58,777 bases of DNA from positions 1 through 58,777 of the forward strand of contig JASGMJ010000027.1 of NCBI GenBank assembly GCA_030156535.1. The letters run 5' to 3'. The notes under the pieces were generated by a model. That model was not told the origin of the DNA, made no database searches, and was given only the letters and a program-made list of their open reading frames with translations. Below are positions 44,308 to 53,270 of this stretch, in pieces. The position numbers and the translations under genes are program-made. How positions within the stretch are numbered: the first letter of the stretch is position 1; every line of letters begins with the position of its first letter. The stretch comes from Candidatus Sumerlaeota bacterium (GTDB taxonomy: Bacteria > Sumerlaeota > Sumerlaeia > SLMS01 > JAHLLQ01).

Positions 44308-44700
44308 GTGGGCGCGAGTGGGGACAAGATCAGCCAGTTCCGGCGGGTAGCCGCCGTTGCCGCGGCGGGTGCCGTGTTGTTGGCGGCCGGTTGCGTGCGC
44401 AGCAAGGTGGTGGTGACGAGCGATCCCCCCGGCGCGGACGTTTCGATGAACGACGTTCATCTGGGGCGCACTCCGGTGGAAACACCGTTCACTTGGTACT
44501 GGTACTACGATTTCAAGGCGGAAAAGGACGGGTACGAGACGGCCATTCAGCGCGAGCGTTTCAAGGCCCCCATCTATTTGTGGATGGGCCCTGACCTGCT
44601 GATGGAGATGATGCCCTTTCCCGTGCGCGACACGCGGTACGTCCATCTGAATCTGGCGCCCCGGCCGGCTGTTGACGGCCCGGAATTCGCCCTCGACTAA
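44308..44700 (+). CDS. PEGA-domain lipoprotein
   Basis: About 130 residues from GTG 44308, which has GGAAGGAAG five bases upstream. Signal peptide with lipobox AAGC (LLAAGCVRSKVVV), then a PEGA domain: VTSDPPGADVSMNDVHLGRTPVETPF, given here split at its PPGA core. A tail follows (FKAEKDGYETAIQ, then DLLMEMMPFPVRD). PEGA domains are small beta-sandwich modules on surface or periplasmic proteins. It starts the signalling block and ends 37 bases before the FHA-kinase gene. An upstream ATG at 44209 would place the palindrome inside the gene and spoil the signal peptide. Confidence 0.78.
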   Translation: MGASGDKISQFRRVAAVAAAGAVLLAAGCVRSKVVVTSDPPGADVSMNDVHLGRTPVETPFTWYWYYDFKAEKDGYETAIQRERFKAPIYLWMGPDLLMEMMPFPVRDTRYVHLNLAPRPAVDGPEFALD

Positions 44701-44737
44701 CCAGCCGGCCCGACAATCTCCGGCCCCCGAGGTCTCC

Positions 44738-46495
44738 ATGGTGGCATCCAAGCCCAAGATTATTCTTCGCAGTGCCATCCCCGGCCTCCAGCCGGAGTAC
44801 ACGCTTGGAGACACGACAACCGTCGGGCGTCACCCCTCGAACAATATCATCCTGGGGGCGGACTCGATTTCCCGCTTTCACGCCCGCATCGACAAGCGCG
44901 GCAACTTCTTCATTCTCCAGGACCTGAATTCCTCCAACGGCACCTATGTCAATGGCGAGCGCATCACGCAGATGACGCTGCACCACAACGACGAGGTGAC
45001 GTTCGGCGCCGTTGAGTTCGCCTTTCACAACGAAACGGCCTCGGGGCGCATTTCGAGCGGCTTTGAAGTGGGCGGCATGAGTATCGTCGAGTTCAAGGAC
45101 GACGACGCGGAGGAGTCCAAGCCCTCCACCCAGTCCGTGATTTCCTCGGCCCAGATGGTCGAGATTCGCGACCGCTCCTCCTTCATCACCACGCCGATCA
45201 CCGCAAAGCAGGCGCGCGCCCTCGATCCAAAGGACCTGGCAAAGTCGCACAACCGCCTGACGGCGATGTTCAAGTTGTCCGAGTTGCTGCGTGAGTCCGA
45301 GGGCGACAAGGAAAAGTCCATCATCGAGCGCGCCCTCGACATTCTCTTCGAGGCCGTCGATGCCGACCGCGGCGTGATCCTCACGCGATTCGCGGACTCC
45401 ACGGAACTCGAAATCACCGCCATCCGCACGCACGACGAGCTGATTCCGGGCACCAAAATTTCAATGTCGCGCACCATTCTCGACCAGGTGGTGCGCGACC
45501 GTGTCGCCGTCCTGAGCGCCGACACGACCTCCGACGACCGCTTTGATTCCAGCGAGTCGATCATCATGAACCGGATTCACTCGGTGATCTGCGTCCCCAT
45601 GATTCACGGCGAGCGCGTGATGGGCGTCGTCCATCTGGACACGCAATCCATCGGCAAGTCGCTCGCCAAGGACGACCTGGAATTCGTGACGATGATCGCC
45701 GGCGATTTGTCGCTCGCGCTGGAGAACATCCGGATGCGGCGCGAGGCCGCCCACCGCGAACGTCTGGCCGCCGTCGGCGAAACCGTCGCAGGAATCAGTC
45801 ATAACATCAAAAACATCCTGCTCCTGATGGGCGGCGGCAGCGAGCTGCTCGACCGCGCCCTGGCGAAGGGAAAGCTGGAAACAGCACAGGATTCGTGGGG
45901 CGTTGTCAGCCGCGGCATCGAGAAGATCAGCAAGCTCGTCAAGGACATGCTGGAGTACTCGAATCAGCGCCGCCCCCGTTTGGTCGAGATCGATGTCAAT
46001 GCCCTGATCTGCTCCACGGCCGAGGAAATCGAGGAGCAGTTGGTGAAGAAGGGGATCACCCTCGAACTCGACCTCGAAGAGGACATTGCGCCGCGCTGGA
46101 CCGACGAGATGGGCCTGCAGCGCACTCTGGCCAATCTGATCGTCAACGCCATCGAGGCCATTCCGCACACCCAGGGACACATCGAGATCGTGACGGCCGT
46201 GCTCGACGATCCGCTCGAAACACTCGTCATCAGGATCGCCGACAACGGAAGCGGCATTCCCCAGGAGAAGCTCGACAAGGTCTTCCTCCCCTTCTTCACA
46301 ACGAAGGGTTCCTCCGGAACGGGTCTCGGACTGCCGATGTGCCGCAAGTGCATCGAGGACGTGCGGGGCACACTGACCGTTGAATCCGAGACGAACGTGG
46401 GGACGACGTTCATCATCAAGCTGCCCAAGTTGCAGGATGATGACGACCTCGTGACAGGCGGCCCGGGAAACACGACCGCCAGCACCGATGTCTGA
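44738..46495 (+). CDS. FHA-GAF sensor histidine kinase
   Basis: About 585 residues, cytoplasmic. The N-terminal FHA domain (about 8-105) shows TTVGRHPSNNIIL, SISRFHARI and DLNSSNGTYVNG, the phosphothreonine-binding loop. GAF domain (about 180-335; ADRGVILTRF, SVICVPMI, VMGVVHLD). The dimerisation/phospho-acceptor helix has H355 in AGISHNIKNILLLM. HATPase domain: NLIVNAIEAI, DNGSGIP and GTGLGLPMC. An FHA domain on a histidine kinase invites cross-talk with Ser/Thr kinases; the propeller-kinase gene lies two genes downstream. ATG 44738 has GAGG six bases upstream. The stop overlaps the next gene by eight bases. Confidence 0.92.
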   Translation: MVASKPKIILRSAIPGLQPEYTLGDTTTVGRHPSNNIILGADSISRFHARIDKRGNFFILQDLNSSNGTYVNGERITQMTLHHNDEVTFGAVEFAFHNETASGRISSGFEVGGMSIVEFKDDDAEESKPSTQSVISSAQMVEIRDRSSFITTPITAKQARALDPKDLAKSHNRLTAMFKLSELLRESEGDKEKSIIERALDILFEAVDADRGVILTRFADSTELEITAIRTHDELIPGTKISMSRTILDQVVRDRVAVLSADTTSDDRFDSSESIIMNRIHSVICVPMIHGERVMGVVHLDTQSIGKSLAKDDLEFVTMIAGDLSLALENIRMRREAAHRERLAAVGETVAGISHNIKNILLLMGGGSELLDRALAKGKLETAQDSWGVVSRGIEKISKLVKDMLEYSNQRRPRLVEIDVNALICSTAEEIEEQLVKKGITLELDLEEDIAPRWTDEMGLQRTLANLIVNAIEAIPHTQGHIEIVTAVLDDPLETLVIRIADNGSGIPQEKLDKVFLPFFTTKGSSGTGLGLPMCRKCIEDVRGTLTVESETNVGTTFIIKLPKLQDDDDLVTGGPGNTTASTDV

Positions 46496-48140
46496 GCGTT
46501 CGGCCCTTGCATTGCGCCTGGCCGTCTCGCTTGCGACGGCCTTTTTTGTCCTGGCGCTCTCTCCGCCGGCGGCACCGGCGGCACTCACGGCCGTTTCCCG
46601 GAACGAATCGGCCACACCCGCGCAGGAGGAAGGATGGGCCCCCTGGCCCTTCCTCCATTGGAAGGACGGCGAGCCGGGCAGCCTGCGCGCTCTTCACCCA
46701 GTCTTCTCCAAGCAACGCGATTCCGAAAACGGCTATGTGACGTCGGACATTTTCTGGCCGTTGTGGACATGGACATACCGCCCGGAAACGCCAACGTGGC
46801 GCGAGCGCAAAGCCACGACCTTCTTCCCCTTTTGGTACGCCGTCAGCGGCGAGAAGAACGGGATCGAGAAACGCTACCGCTATCTCGTGCCATTCTACTG
46901 GCAGGGGGAAACACGCGATCCCGATTCCGGGCAGATCGACAGCGACTACTTCATTCTGTTTCCGTTCCTTTGGAAGGCCAACAACGCGAAGCTGACGTTT
47001 CCGATCTTTCCGCGCCGGCCCCAGAACTTCTTCGCCATCTGGCCGCTGTGGGGCGAATTCCACGGCTTCTGGAACCGCGACCTGATCGAGTTCGTTCTCT
47101 GGCCCCTGTTCGTGCGCTCCTCGCGGGGCGAGGGCGAGGACCGGCTGGTGCAGACGTCCGTGCCGTGGCCGTTCGTATCCTGGATTCGCGGCGGCGCGGG
47201 GACGTGGGGATTTCGCCTGTGGCCGCTGGTGGCCTACGCCGAGGTCCCCGGCAAGACGAAGCGCGCCTACTGGTTGTGGCCTCTGGGGCAGTATCGCGTG
47301 GAGGGCGAAGGCGCCGAGCGGCGAGAGGTGAACTTCTTCATCCCGTTCTGGGGGCGGATACGCACGCCAGACCTGCGCTACGACATGGTGTTTCCGTTCT
47401 ACGGGCGGCTGGACATGAAGGGGCGGCGGGTGCGCGGCTATGCGCTGGCGGCCTATAACGAGGACGACGACCTGCGCGCCGGCCTGCGCCGCCACCGCCT
47501 GCTCTGGTTTCTGTTTCGCTGGACGAGCACCATCGAGGTGCCCAAGGAACTCACCCCGTCCCGGAGTGATCCGATGCGGGGCGGAGGGTTCTTCCCGTTC
47601 TACGTCCACAACTCCAACAGCACCCGCGAGCAACTGATCGCCCCCTGGCCCATCCACGCCTACCGCCGCACCAAGTCGGATGACCGCACCTACGACCGGC
47701 GCTACGTCATGCCGTTCTACCTGAGGCAAACGACATTGTGGAAAGGGGGGGGGCGAGACCAGCAGCTCGCCATCTTCCCCTTCTATCGCGCGCTGGAGGG
47801 GCGCGACGGCAGCAGCTACGAGAGCGCGCCGCACCTGTTTCCGTACACCAATGCACGCTCGATCGACCGCAATTGGGCGCCGTTCTGGACGGCGTGGTCG
47901 CGCGAACGCGAGGCCCAGGCGCGCCTGACCCGGACTCGGGTTCTGGGCGGAACATGGCAGGGCGATGAAAATTGGCTGGGAGTGAGGCGCCGGAAGCTGG
48001 ACACCGGCATCGTGAAGTGGGAGAGTTGGGAAGGAACGGTGCGCCCACAGGAGAAGCACGCCAGCCTGCTGTGGGGGGCGCTGAAATACGACCGGATGGG
48101 TCCGGAGAGGCAGTGGACGCTGTTTGGCCGGGCCCTGTAA
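46488..48140 (+). CDS. Exported aromatic-repeat protein (FPFW/WPL repeats), unknown family
   Basis: 550 residues. Signal peptide 1-31 (LATAFFVLALSPPAAPA). The rest is built of at least 15 short strand-like repeats centred on aromatic-Pro-aromatic cores: FFPFWYAV, LVPFYWQ, LFPFLWK, AIWPLWGE, VLWPLFVR, RLWPLVAY, WLWPLGQY, FIPFWGR, VFPFYGR, FFPFYVH, MPFYLR, IFPFYRAL, LFPYTNA. They are spaced about 20-35 residues apart with charged turns between. No known domain is recognised. Regular beta repeats suggest a beta-barrel or propeller in the outer membrane or periplasm. Translationally overlapped with the FHA-kinase gene, so it may be a sensor or envelope component of that system. Confidence 0.75.
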   Translation: MSERSALALRLAVSLATAFFVLALSPPAAPAALTAVSRNESATPAQEEGWAPWPFLHWKDGEPGSLRALHPVFSKQRDSENGYVTSDIFWPLWTWTYRPETPTWRERKATTFFPFWYAVSGEKNGIEKRYRYLVPFYWQGETRDPDSGQIDSDYFILFPFLWKANNAKLTFPIFPRRPQNFFAIWPLWGEFHGFWNRDLIEFVLWPLFVRSSRGEGEDRLVQTSVPWPFVSWIRGGAGTWGFRLWPLVAYAEVPGKTKRAYWLWPLGQYRVEGEGAERREVNFFIPFWGRIRTPDLRYDMVFPFYGRLDMKGRRVRGYALAAYNEDDDLRAGLRRHRLLWFLFRWTSTIEVPKELTPSRSDPMRGGGFFPFYVHNSNSTREQLIAPWPIHAYRRTKSDDRTYDRRYVMPFYLRQTTLWKGGGRDQQLAIFPFYRALEGRDGSSYESAPHLFPYTNARSIDRNWAPFWTAWSREREAQARLTRTRVLGGTWQGDENWLGVRRRKLDTGIVKWESWEGTVRPQEKHASLLWGALKYDRMGPERQWTLFGRAL

Positions 48141-48341
48141 CGCCGGAGAAACCCGCTCCAATACCCCGTGCCCGGTGGAAATCCGGTTGAGCACGGGTTC
48201 AGCGGGTTCCGATGCTGTTGCGGTATGCACCTCCGCAACGAGTGACAAGCCAGGCGGAATACAACGCCGGGCGCGGAGATATTTTCCCGCCCCCTCCCTC
48301 GGGGGGTCGGACAACCTGAACCGGAACGGGAGTACCAGCCG

Positions 48342-51300
48342 GTGAGTCCATGCAGACAACGGGGAGCCTGGGCGGGAACGCTGTTCCTGCTCGCCGCCGC
48401 GGGCGCGGGCGCGCAGGAGCAGGAAGAGACCTTCGCGCGCAAGAAGACCGCCCTCGAAAACCCCAATACCGTGATCGCCGCCAACCTGGTGCGCGACGAA
48501 GTACCCGAGATCATCGCCACCGATGTGCTCGGCCAAATCTTTGTTTTCGACGCCCGAACGGGTGAAACGGTGCTGAGCACCGTGGACGAACAAAAGAAGG
48601 CGCTGACGTCGCCGGTCGTGGGCGACTTCCTGCGCAACGCCTCGCTCGACATCGCGGCAGGCAGCGAGGACGGCCGTGTCATCCTTGTCGACGGCGGGTC
48701 GCTCGATCTCCTCGCGCAAAGCCAACTTTCAACACATGCGTTCGTCACCGCCCCAACCGTGGCCAACCTCCCTTTGCCAGGAAACCCCGGGGAGACAACC
48801 GACGTCCTGATTCTGATCAATCAGCTGGGCGAGGTCTTCAACGTCTACCTCGACGGCAAGCAGGAGTTCGCCGACTACTGGCCCCCCGTCGTCACAGGCA
48901 CAAAGGCCTCGGCTCCGCTCTCGCTGGGGCACCCACGCTCGCCTCAGCAACTCGACATCGCGATTCCCACGAGCGACGGCAAGATCATCCTGATCGATGC
49001 GCTTGGCGGTCAGATGACGTCATTCAACATCACGGAGCTCGGCGCCGTCACCACGTGTGTGCTTCTGGCCGATTTCAACGAGGACGGCCGCGACGAACTG
49101 GTCTTCACGCTCGGCAACGGCGATCTGGAGATCCGCACCTTCAACGGCAGCACCAACCGATTGGACATCGTGACGCGGTTTCCGACCCAGGCCACGCCGG
49201 TCGGCGACCCCGTTCTTGTCGGCACCCAGGATGCACGGCCATCACAGAGCCTGATCTTCCAGGCGACGGTTTCGACGCTGACGGCGGCGGTTCCCGCGAC
49301 GGGGCAGCTTTGGTCCGGCGGCAATGCGACAAAGTTCCGCGGCATCAACACGCAGCTCTCCGTGATTCCCAGCCATCATGGCGGCTACCCCACCGTGGTG
49401 GTCGGGGCAGGCACGTCGATTCTGCTCGTTGATTCCGCCGACTGGTTCCAGGGGGCTCCGAACTCCAACTACCCCGAGGCATCCATCGGCGAGGTCGTCA
49501 ACAACACCGTTCCCGTGATCGGCATTCCCACTTCCGAGGAGACGGCGAACGACTTCACCTACCACCTGATCGGCATTACGGCGTCGGGGCGTTTGTTCGG
49601 CATCAATACGCGCAAGAATTTCTCCGCGTCGGAGCAGTGGCCTTCGATCGCGCCGTGGCTGGCACCGTGGATGACGCGGGCGGCCACGCCGCGCCGCAGT
49701 GCCCGCATCGACACCACGTACTTGCAGCGCGACAGCCAGCGCGCCGCCAAACTGGAAGCGCATGTTAATCGCATTTCCGAGGAGTTGACCAGCGCCCGCG
49801 AGCAGGGCGACTGGAACGGCGCTCTTGCCGCCGCCAAGGAACTCTACGATTACGATCCCTTTAATCTCGATTACAAGGCGCAGTATCACAAGACGTGGAT
49901 CCGCAAGAACATCATCTGGCTTTCGGCTGCGGCGCTCGGCGTTCTGTTTGTTGCCGGGCTGTTGGTCTTTGCCATCGCGCGGATCATCTACCTGTCAAAT
50001 CTGGAGCGCCGCGCCCGTGGCGCCGTCGCCAAGGGGCGCATGGATGAGGCCGAGCTTCTGTACGAAAAGCTGGTCGCCAAGAAGCCCAAGAGCATGAAGG
50101 CCGCCGCGACGCTCGCGATGGTCTATATGTCGAACAAGAACTTCGAGGCGAAGACCGTCGAGGTCTACCGCCGTGCACGCGAGAAGGATCAGGAAAACCC
50201 GAACCTGCTCCATTGCTACGCACAGTCGCTGCTCAAGGCCGAGCGCCGGACGGAAGAGGCGCTCCAGGTATTCGAAGCCGCACTGAAGTCCTTCCCCGAA
50301 CCCCAGGTTCTGGAATATGCAATCGGCATGTGCCACAAGGAGGCGGGCAACTTCGAGGAAGCCGGCAAGCGGCTGCGCGCCGCCCTGCGCGCCGGACTCA
50401 CCGCCGACCACGTTTACGCGGCCCTGTGCGACGTCTATCTCGCCACCAACAACCGCAGCGCCAAGGCACTCCCCGTCTACCACCAGCAGTTCCACTTCCG
50501 CCAGGAAGACGGCAAGTTCCTCGAAGCCTACCTCGACTCCTGCATCGATGCCAAGAAGAGCGACGGAGAAGTCGAATCGCTCTGCCACATGGTTCTCGAC
50601 CAGAACCGCAAGCACGTCCCCGCCTACTGTCATCTCGCCAGTATCTACATGCAGAAGAACGAGACGGGGCGCGCCATCGAGGAAGTCCGCAACGCCCTTC
50701 AGTATGCCCCCGACAACGAGCGGGCCATCACGCTGCTCGCGCAGTGCTTCCTGGTCGAAGGACGGGTGGACGACGAGGCGCAAAACGCCTACCTCCGCGC
50801 CCTCATCCTCTCTCCCGAGGATCCCGAGTTGCTGCGCACGCTGGCGGAAATCAATTTCCGCGCGGGCAACTTCAGCAAGAACGCCACCGACATTTACCAC
50901 CGTTCACGCAAGGTGAACCCCAACGATCCCACGACGCTCAAGGCGCTGGCAGAGACGGCGCGCCTGGCAGGCGACACAGACCTCGCCATCAACGTTCTGG
51001 AGAACATGTTCCAGCTCGGAATCGGCGAAGTGCAGGACAGCAAGCAGCTTGCACGTGCCTACATTGCCAATGAGCGCTACGACTCGGACACCGAGAAGGT
51101 CTTCCGCGAGGCCATGCGCGCCGAACCCGACAACGCCGAAATCGTCAGGGCGCTGGCCACCGTCCTTGCGCGCCGCGACGACGAGAGCACGGACGCCCTG
51201 CAAGTCTACGAGGCGTGCCTCGAAGCCCACCCGGGTGATCGCGATCTTGGCGCAATGCTCGTTCGCGCCTACATCAAGAACAACCGCTTCGAGGAGGCTC

Positions 51301-53228
51301 TCGCCACCGCGCAGAAACTCCTCGTGGCACACCCCGAAGACGGCGAACTCAAGCGCCTCATCGCTCTCGCCAGCCTCTACGACAACAAGCTCGACGAGGC
51401 CGTCCACGAGTACACCGCGATTCTTGAACGCAACCCCAACGACCAGGAAGCGCAGTTCCACCTCGCCATGGCCTACGCGCAAAAGGGGCGCGCCGACGAC
51501 GAATGCGCGCGCCTCTACCAGCGCGCCTTGCAGTACCGCGCCAACCAGCCCGAACTCCACCTCGCCCTCGCCCGCGTTCATCTCGAACGCAACGACACCG
51601 TGAAGGCCGTCGAGAGTTACCAGAACGCGATGCGCTCGTGCCCGGGCTCGGAAGAAACCCTCATCCGCCACATCACGCTCGTGCTCCAGAAGTACACCGA
51701 CGCCCTGCGCGTGCGCTGGTTCCTGTGCGAACTGCTCGTCGCCTACAATCACCTGCGCGAGGCGATGGAGCAGCTCAACTGGATCTACGACAACAACCCG
51801 AACCATGCGCAGAACGTGCTCGGCGCCCTGGAGAAGATTCTCTCCAAGGATGCGCAGTACATGCCGGCCCTCCAAAGCCAGGCGCGCATCCTCGTTGCCA
51901 GCGGCAACCTCAACGATGCCCGCACGGCGCTGGAGAAAGCCTACAAGCTCCAGCCCAACAGCCCCGAAGTCATCCGTGCCCTCGCCGGCGTGTACGAGAA
52001 GATCCTCTCCCAGCGCGAGGACATCGAAGTCCGCTTTCGCCTCGGCCGCCTGTACTACATGATCCAGGATTACGACAAGGCGATCGGCAACTTCCAGAAG
52101 ACGGCCCAGGACTACCGCTGGGAAGCCGAGTCGATCAAGATGCTCGGCAAGTGTTTCACCAACAAGGGAATGCTCGACCTCGCCCTCCAGGAGTTCAAGA
52201 AACTCGTCGTCGACGAAGAGACGAAGGAACTTCTGTACGATCTGGCCCAGCGCTACGAAGGGAAGAAGGATCTCGTCGGCGCGAAGACGGTCTACCGCCA
52301 GCTCTTCGCCGCGGACATCGACTACAAGGACGTGAAGACGCGCTTCGAAATGCTCTCGGGCTCGACGAGTGATCCGATGGCGTTCGAGAAGACCAGCATC
52401 GTCCAGCAGATGAGCGAGGACGCCAAGCGGCGCTACGAGCTTCTCGACGAACTGGGCCGCGGCGCGATGGGCATCGTTTACCGCGCGCGCGACAAGGAAC
52501 TCGAGGAAGTCGTCGCCCTCAAGATTCTCCCCGACTCCATGTCGAACAACCCCGAGGCCGTGCGCCGTTTCAAGATCGAGGCGCGCAACGCCCGCAAGCT
52601 CTCGCACCCCAACATCGTCCGCATCCATGACATCGGCGAGGAGATGGGCCGCAAGTACATCTCGATGGAATTCGTCGACGGATCCGACCTGAAGAAGAAG
52701 GTGAAGACCGAAGGCAAGATTTCGCTCGCCGACTTCTTCACCTACGCCATCGACATCGCCGATGCCCTCGACTACGCGCATCGCCTCGGCATCGTGCATC
52801 GCGACATCAAGCCGGCGAACATCATGCTCACCACCACCAATCAGGTGAAGGTGACGGACTTCGGCATCGCGAAGATGCTGGATTCGACGGTGAACTCGGG
52901 CGAGGGCACGATGGTCGGCGCCGTGATCGGCACCCCGCTGTACATGTCGCCCGAGCAGGTGCAGGGCGTTCCCGTGGACAACCGCGCGGACCTCTACTCC
53001 TACGGCGTGATGCTCTACGAATTCGTCAACGGCCGTCCTCCCTTCACGCAGGGCGACCTCGCCTACCAGCACATGCACCAGGAGCCGCAACGCCCGGCCG
53101 ACTGCCCGGATGAAGTCTGGGAGGTGATTGCCAAGTGCCTTGCGAAGAACAAGGAAGACCGCTGGGAGAAGGGCGAAACGATCGTCGAGGCGCTGAAGGC
53201 GGCGCGCAAGAAGCTGCTGGGAACCTGA
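48342..53228 (+). CDS. Propeller-TM-TPR Ser/Thr protein kinase receptor
   Basis: 1628 residues. A signal or anchor segment ends at AGAGA-Q. The extracytoplasmic beta-propeller (about 40-430) has FG-GAP/PQQ-like blades such as VIAANLVRDEVPEIIATD and LLADFNEDGRDELVF. A short coiled coil (about 465-495) follows, then one membrane helix (about 525-548). A very long TPR solenoid (about 555-1330) precedes the C-terminal kinase (1363-1620): GRGAMGIVYRARD, K1394 in VALKIL, HRDIKPAN (D1488), DFGIAK (D1506), GTPLYMSPEQ. All catalytic residues are present. Most bacterial Hanks kinases carry the kinase at the N-terminus; here the order is reversed. GTG 48342 has GGGAG about ten bases upstream. Preceded by a 201-base spacer. 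Confidence 0.92.
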   Translation: MSPCRQRGAWAGTLFLLAAAGAGAQEQEETFARKKTALENPNTVIAANLVRDEVPEIIATDVLGQIFVFDARTGETVLSTVDEQKKALTSPVVGDFLRNASLDIAAGSEDGRVILVDGGSLDLLAQSQLSTHAFVTAPTVANLPLPGNPGETTDVLILINQLGEVFNVYLDGKQEFADYWPPVVTGTKASAPLSLGHPRSPQQLDIAIPTSDGKIILIDALGGQMTSFNITELGAVTTCVLLADFNEDGRDELVFTLGNGDLEIRTFNGSTNRLDIVTRFPTQATPVGDPVLVGTQDARPSQSLIFQATVSTLTAAVPATGQLWSGGNATKFRGINTQLSVIPSHHGGYPTVVVGAGTSILLVDSADWFQGAPNSNYPEASIGEVVNNTVPVIGIPTSEETANDFTYHLIGITASGRLFGINTRKNFSASEQWPSIAPWLAPWMTRAATPRRSARIDTTYLQRDSQRAAKLEAHVNRISEELTSAREQGDWNGALAAAKELYDYDPFNLDYKAQYHKTWIRKNIIWLSAAALGVLFVAGLLVFAIARIIYLSNLERRARGAVAKGRMDEAELLYEKLVAKKPKSMKAAATLAMVYMSNKNFEAKTVEVYRRAREKDQENPNLLHCYAQSLLKAERRTEEALQVFEAALKSFPEPQVLEYAIGMCHKEAGNFEEAGKRLRAALRAGLTADHVYAALCDVYLATNNRSAKALPVYHQQFHFRQEDGKFLEAYLDSCIDAKKSDGEVESLCHMVLDQNRKHVPAYCHLASIYMQKNETGRAIEEVRNALQYAPDNERAITLLAQCFLVEGRVDDEAQNAYLRALILSPEDPELLRTLAEINFRAGNFSKNATDIYHRSRKVNPNDPTTLKALAETARLAGDTDLAINVLENMFQLGIGEVQDSKQLARAYIANERYDSDTEKVFREAMRAEPDNAEIVRALATVLARRDDESTDALQVYEACLEAHPGDRDLGAMLVRAYIKNNRFEEALATAQKLLVAHPEDGELKRLIALASLYDNKLDEAVHEYTAILERNPNDQEAQFHLAMAYAQKGRADDECARLYQRALQYRANQPELHLALARVHLERNDTVKAVESYQNAMRSCPGSEETLIRHITLVLQKYTDALRVRWFLCELLVAYNHLREAMEQLNWIYDNNPNHAQNVLGALEKILSKDAQYMPALQSQARILVASGNLNDARTALEKAYKLQPNSPEVIRALAGVYEKILSQREDIEVRFRLGRLYYMIQDYDKAIGNFQKTAQDYRWEAESIKMLGKCFTNKGMLDLALQEFKKLVVDEETKELLYDLAQRYEGKKDLVGAKTVYRQLFAADIDYKDVKTRFEMLSGSTSDPMAFEKTSIVQQMSEDAKRRYELLDELGRGAMGIVYRARDKELEEVVALKILPDSMSNNPEAVRRFKIEARNARKLSHPNIVRIHDIGEEMGRKYISMEFVDGSDLKKKVKTEGKISLADFFTYAIDIADALDYAHRLGIVHRDIKPANIMLTTTNQVKVTDFGIAKMLDSTVNSGEGTMVGAVIGTPLYMSPEQVQGVPVDNRADLYSYGVMLYEFVNGRPPFTQGDLAYQHMHQEPQRPADCPDEVWEVIAKCLAKNKEDRWEKGETIVEALKAARKKLLGT

Positions 53229-53239
53229 AAGCTGGGCAC

Positions 53240-53266
53240 CTGAAACGAAACGCCGAAAGAGGCGTG
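53240..53266 (-). terminator. Probable terminator of the STAS gene
   Basis: Read on the minus strand, ACGCC-TCTTTC-GGCGT is followed by TTCGTTTC, just five bases beyond the STAS gene stop. Short stem but with a T-rich tail, in the convergent gap with the kinase gene. Confidence 0.4.
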
Positions 53267-53270
53267 AAGA

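Noticed and set aside
46416..48725. Long minus-strand open frame (769 codons) opposite the aromatic-repeat gene
   Set aside because: Arg/Pro/Gln-rich composition typical of antisense frames in GC-rich DNA; no domain, no ribosome site, and it covers two well-supported plus-strand genes.
50904..53090. Minus-strand 728-codon frame opposite the kinase receptor
   Set aside because: Valine/leucine/glutamate shadow of the TPR and kinase codons; no independent signals.
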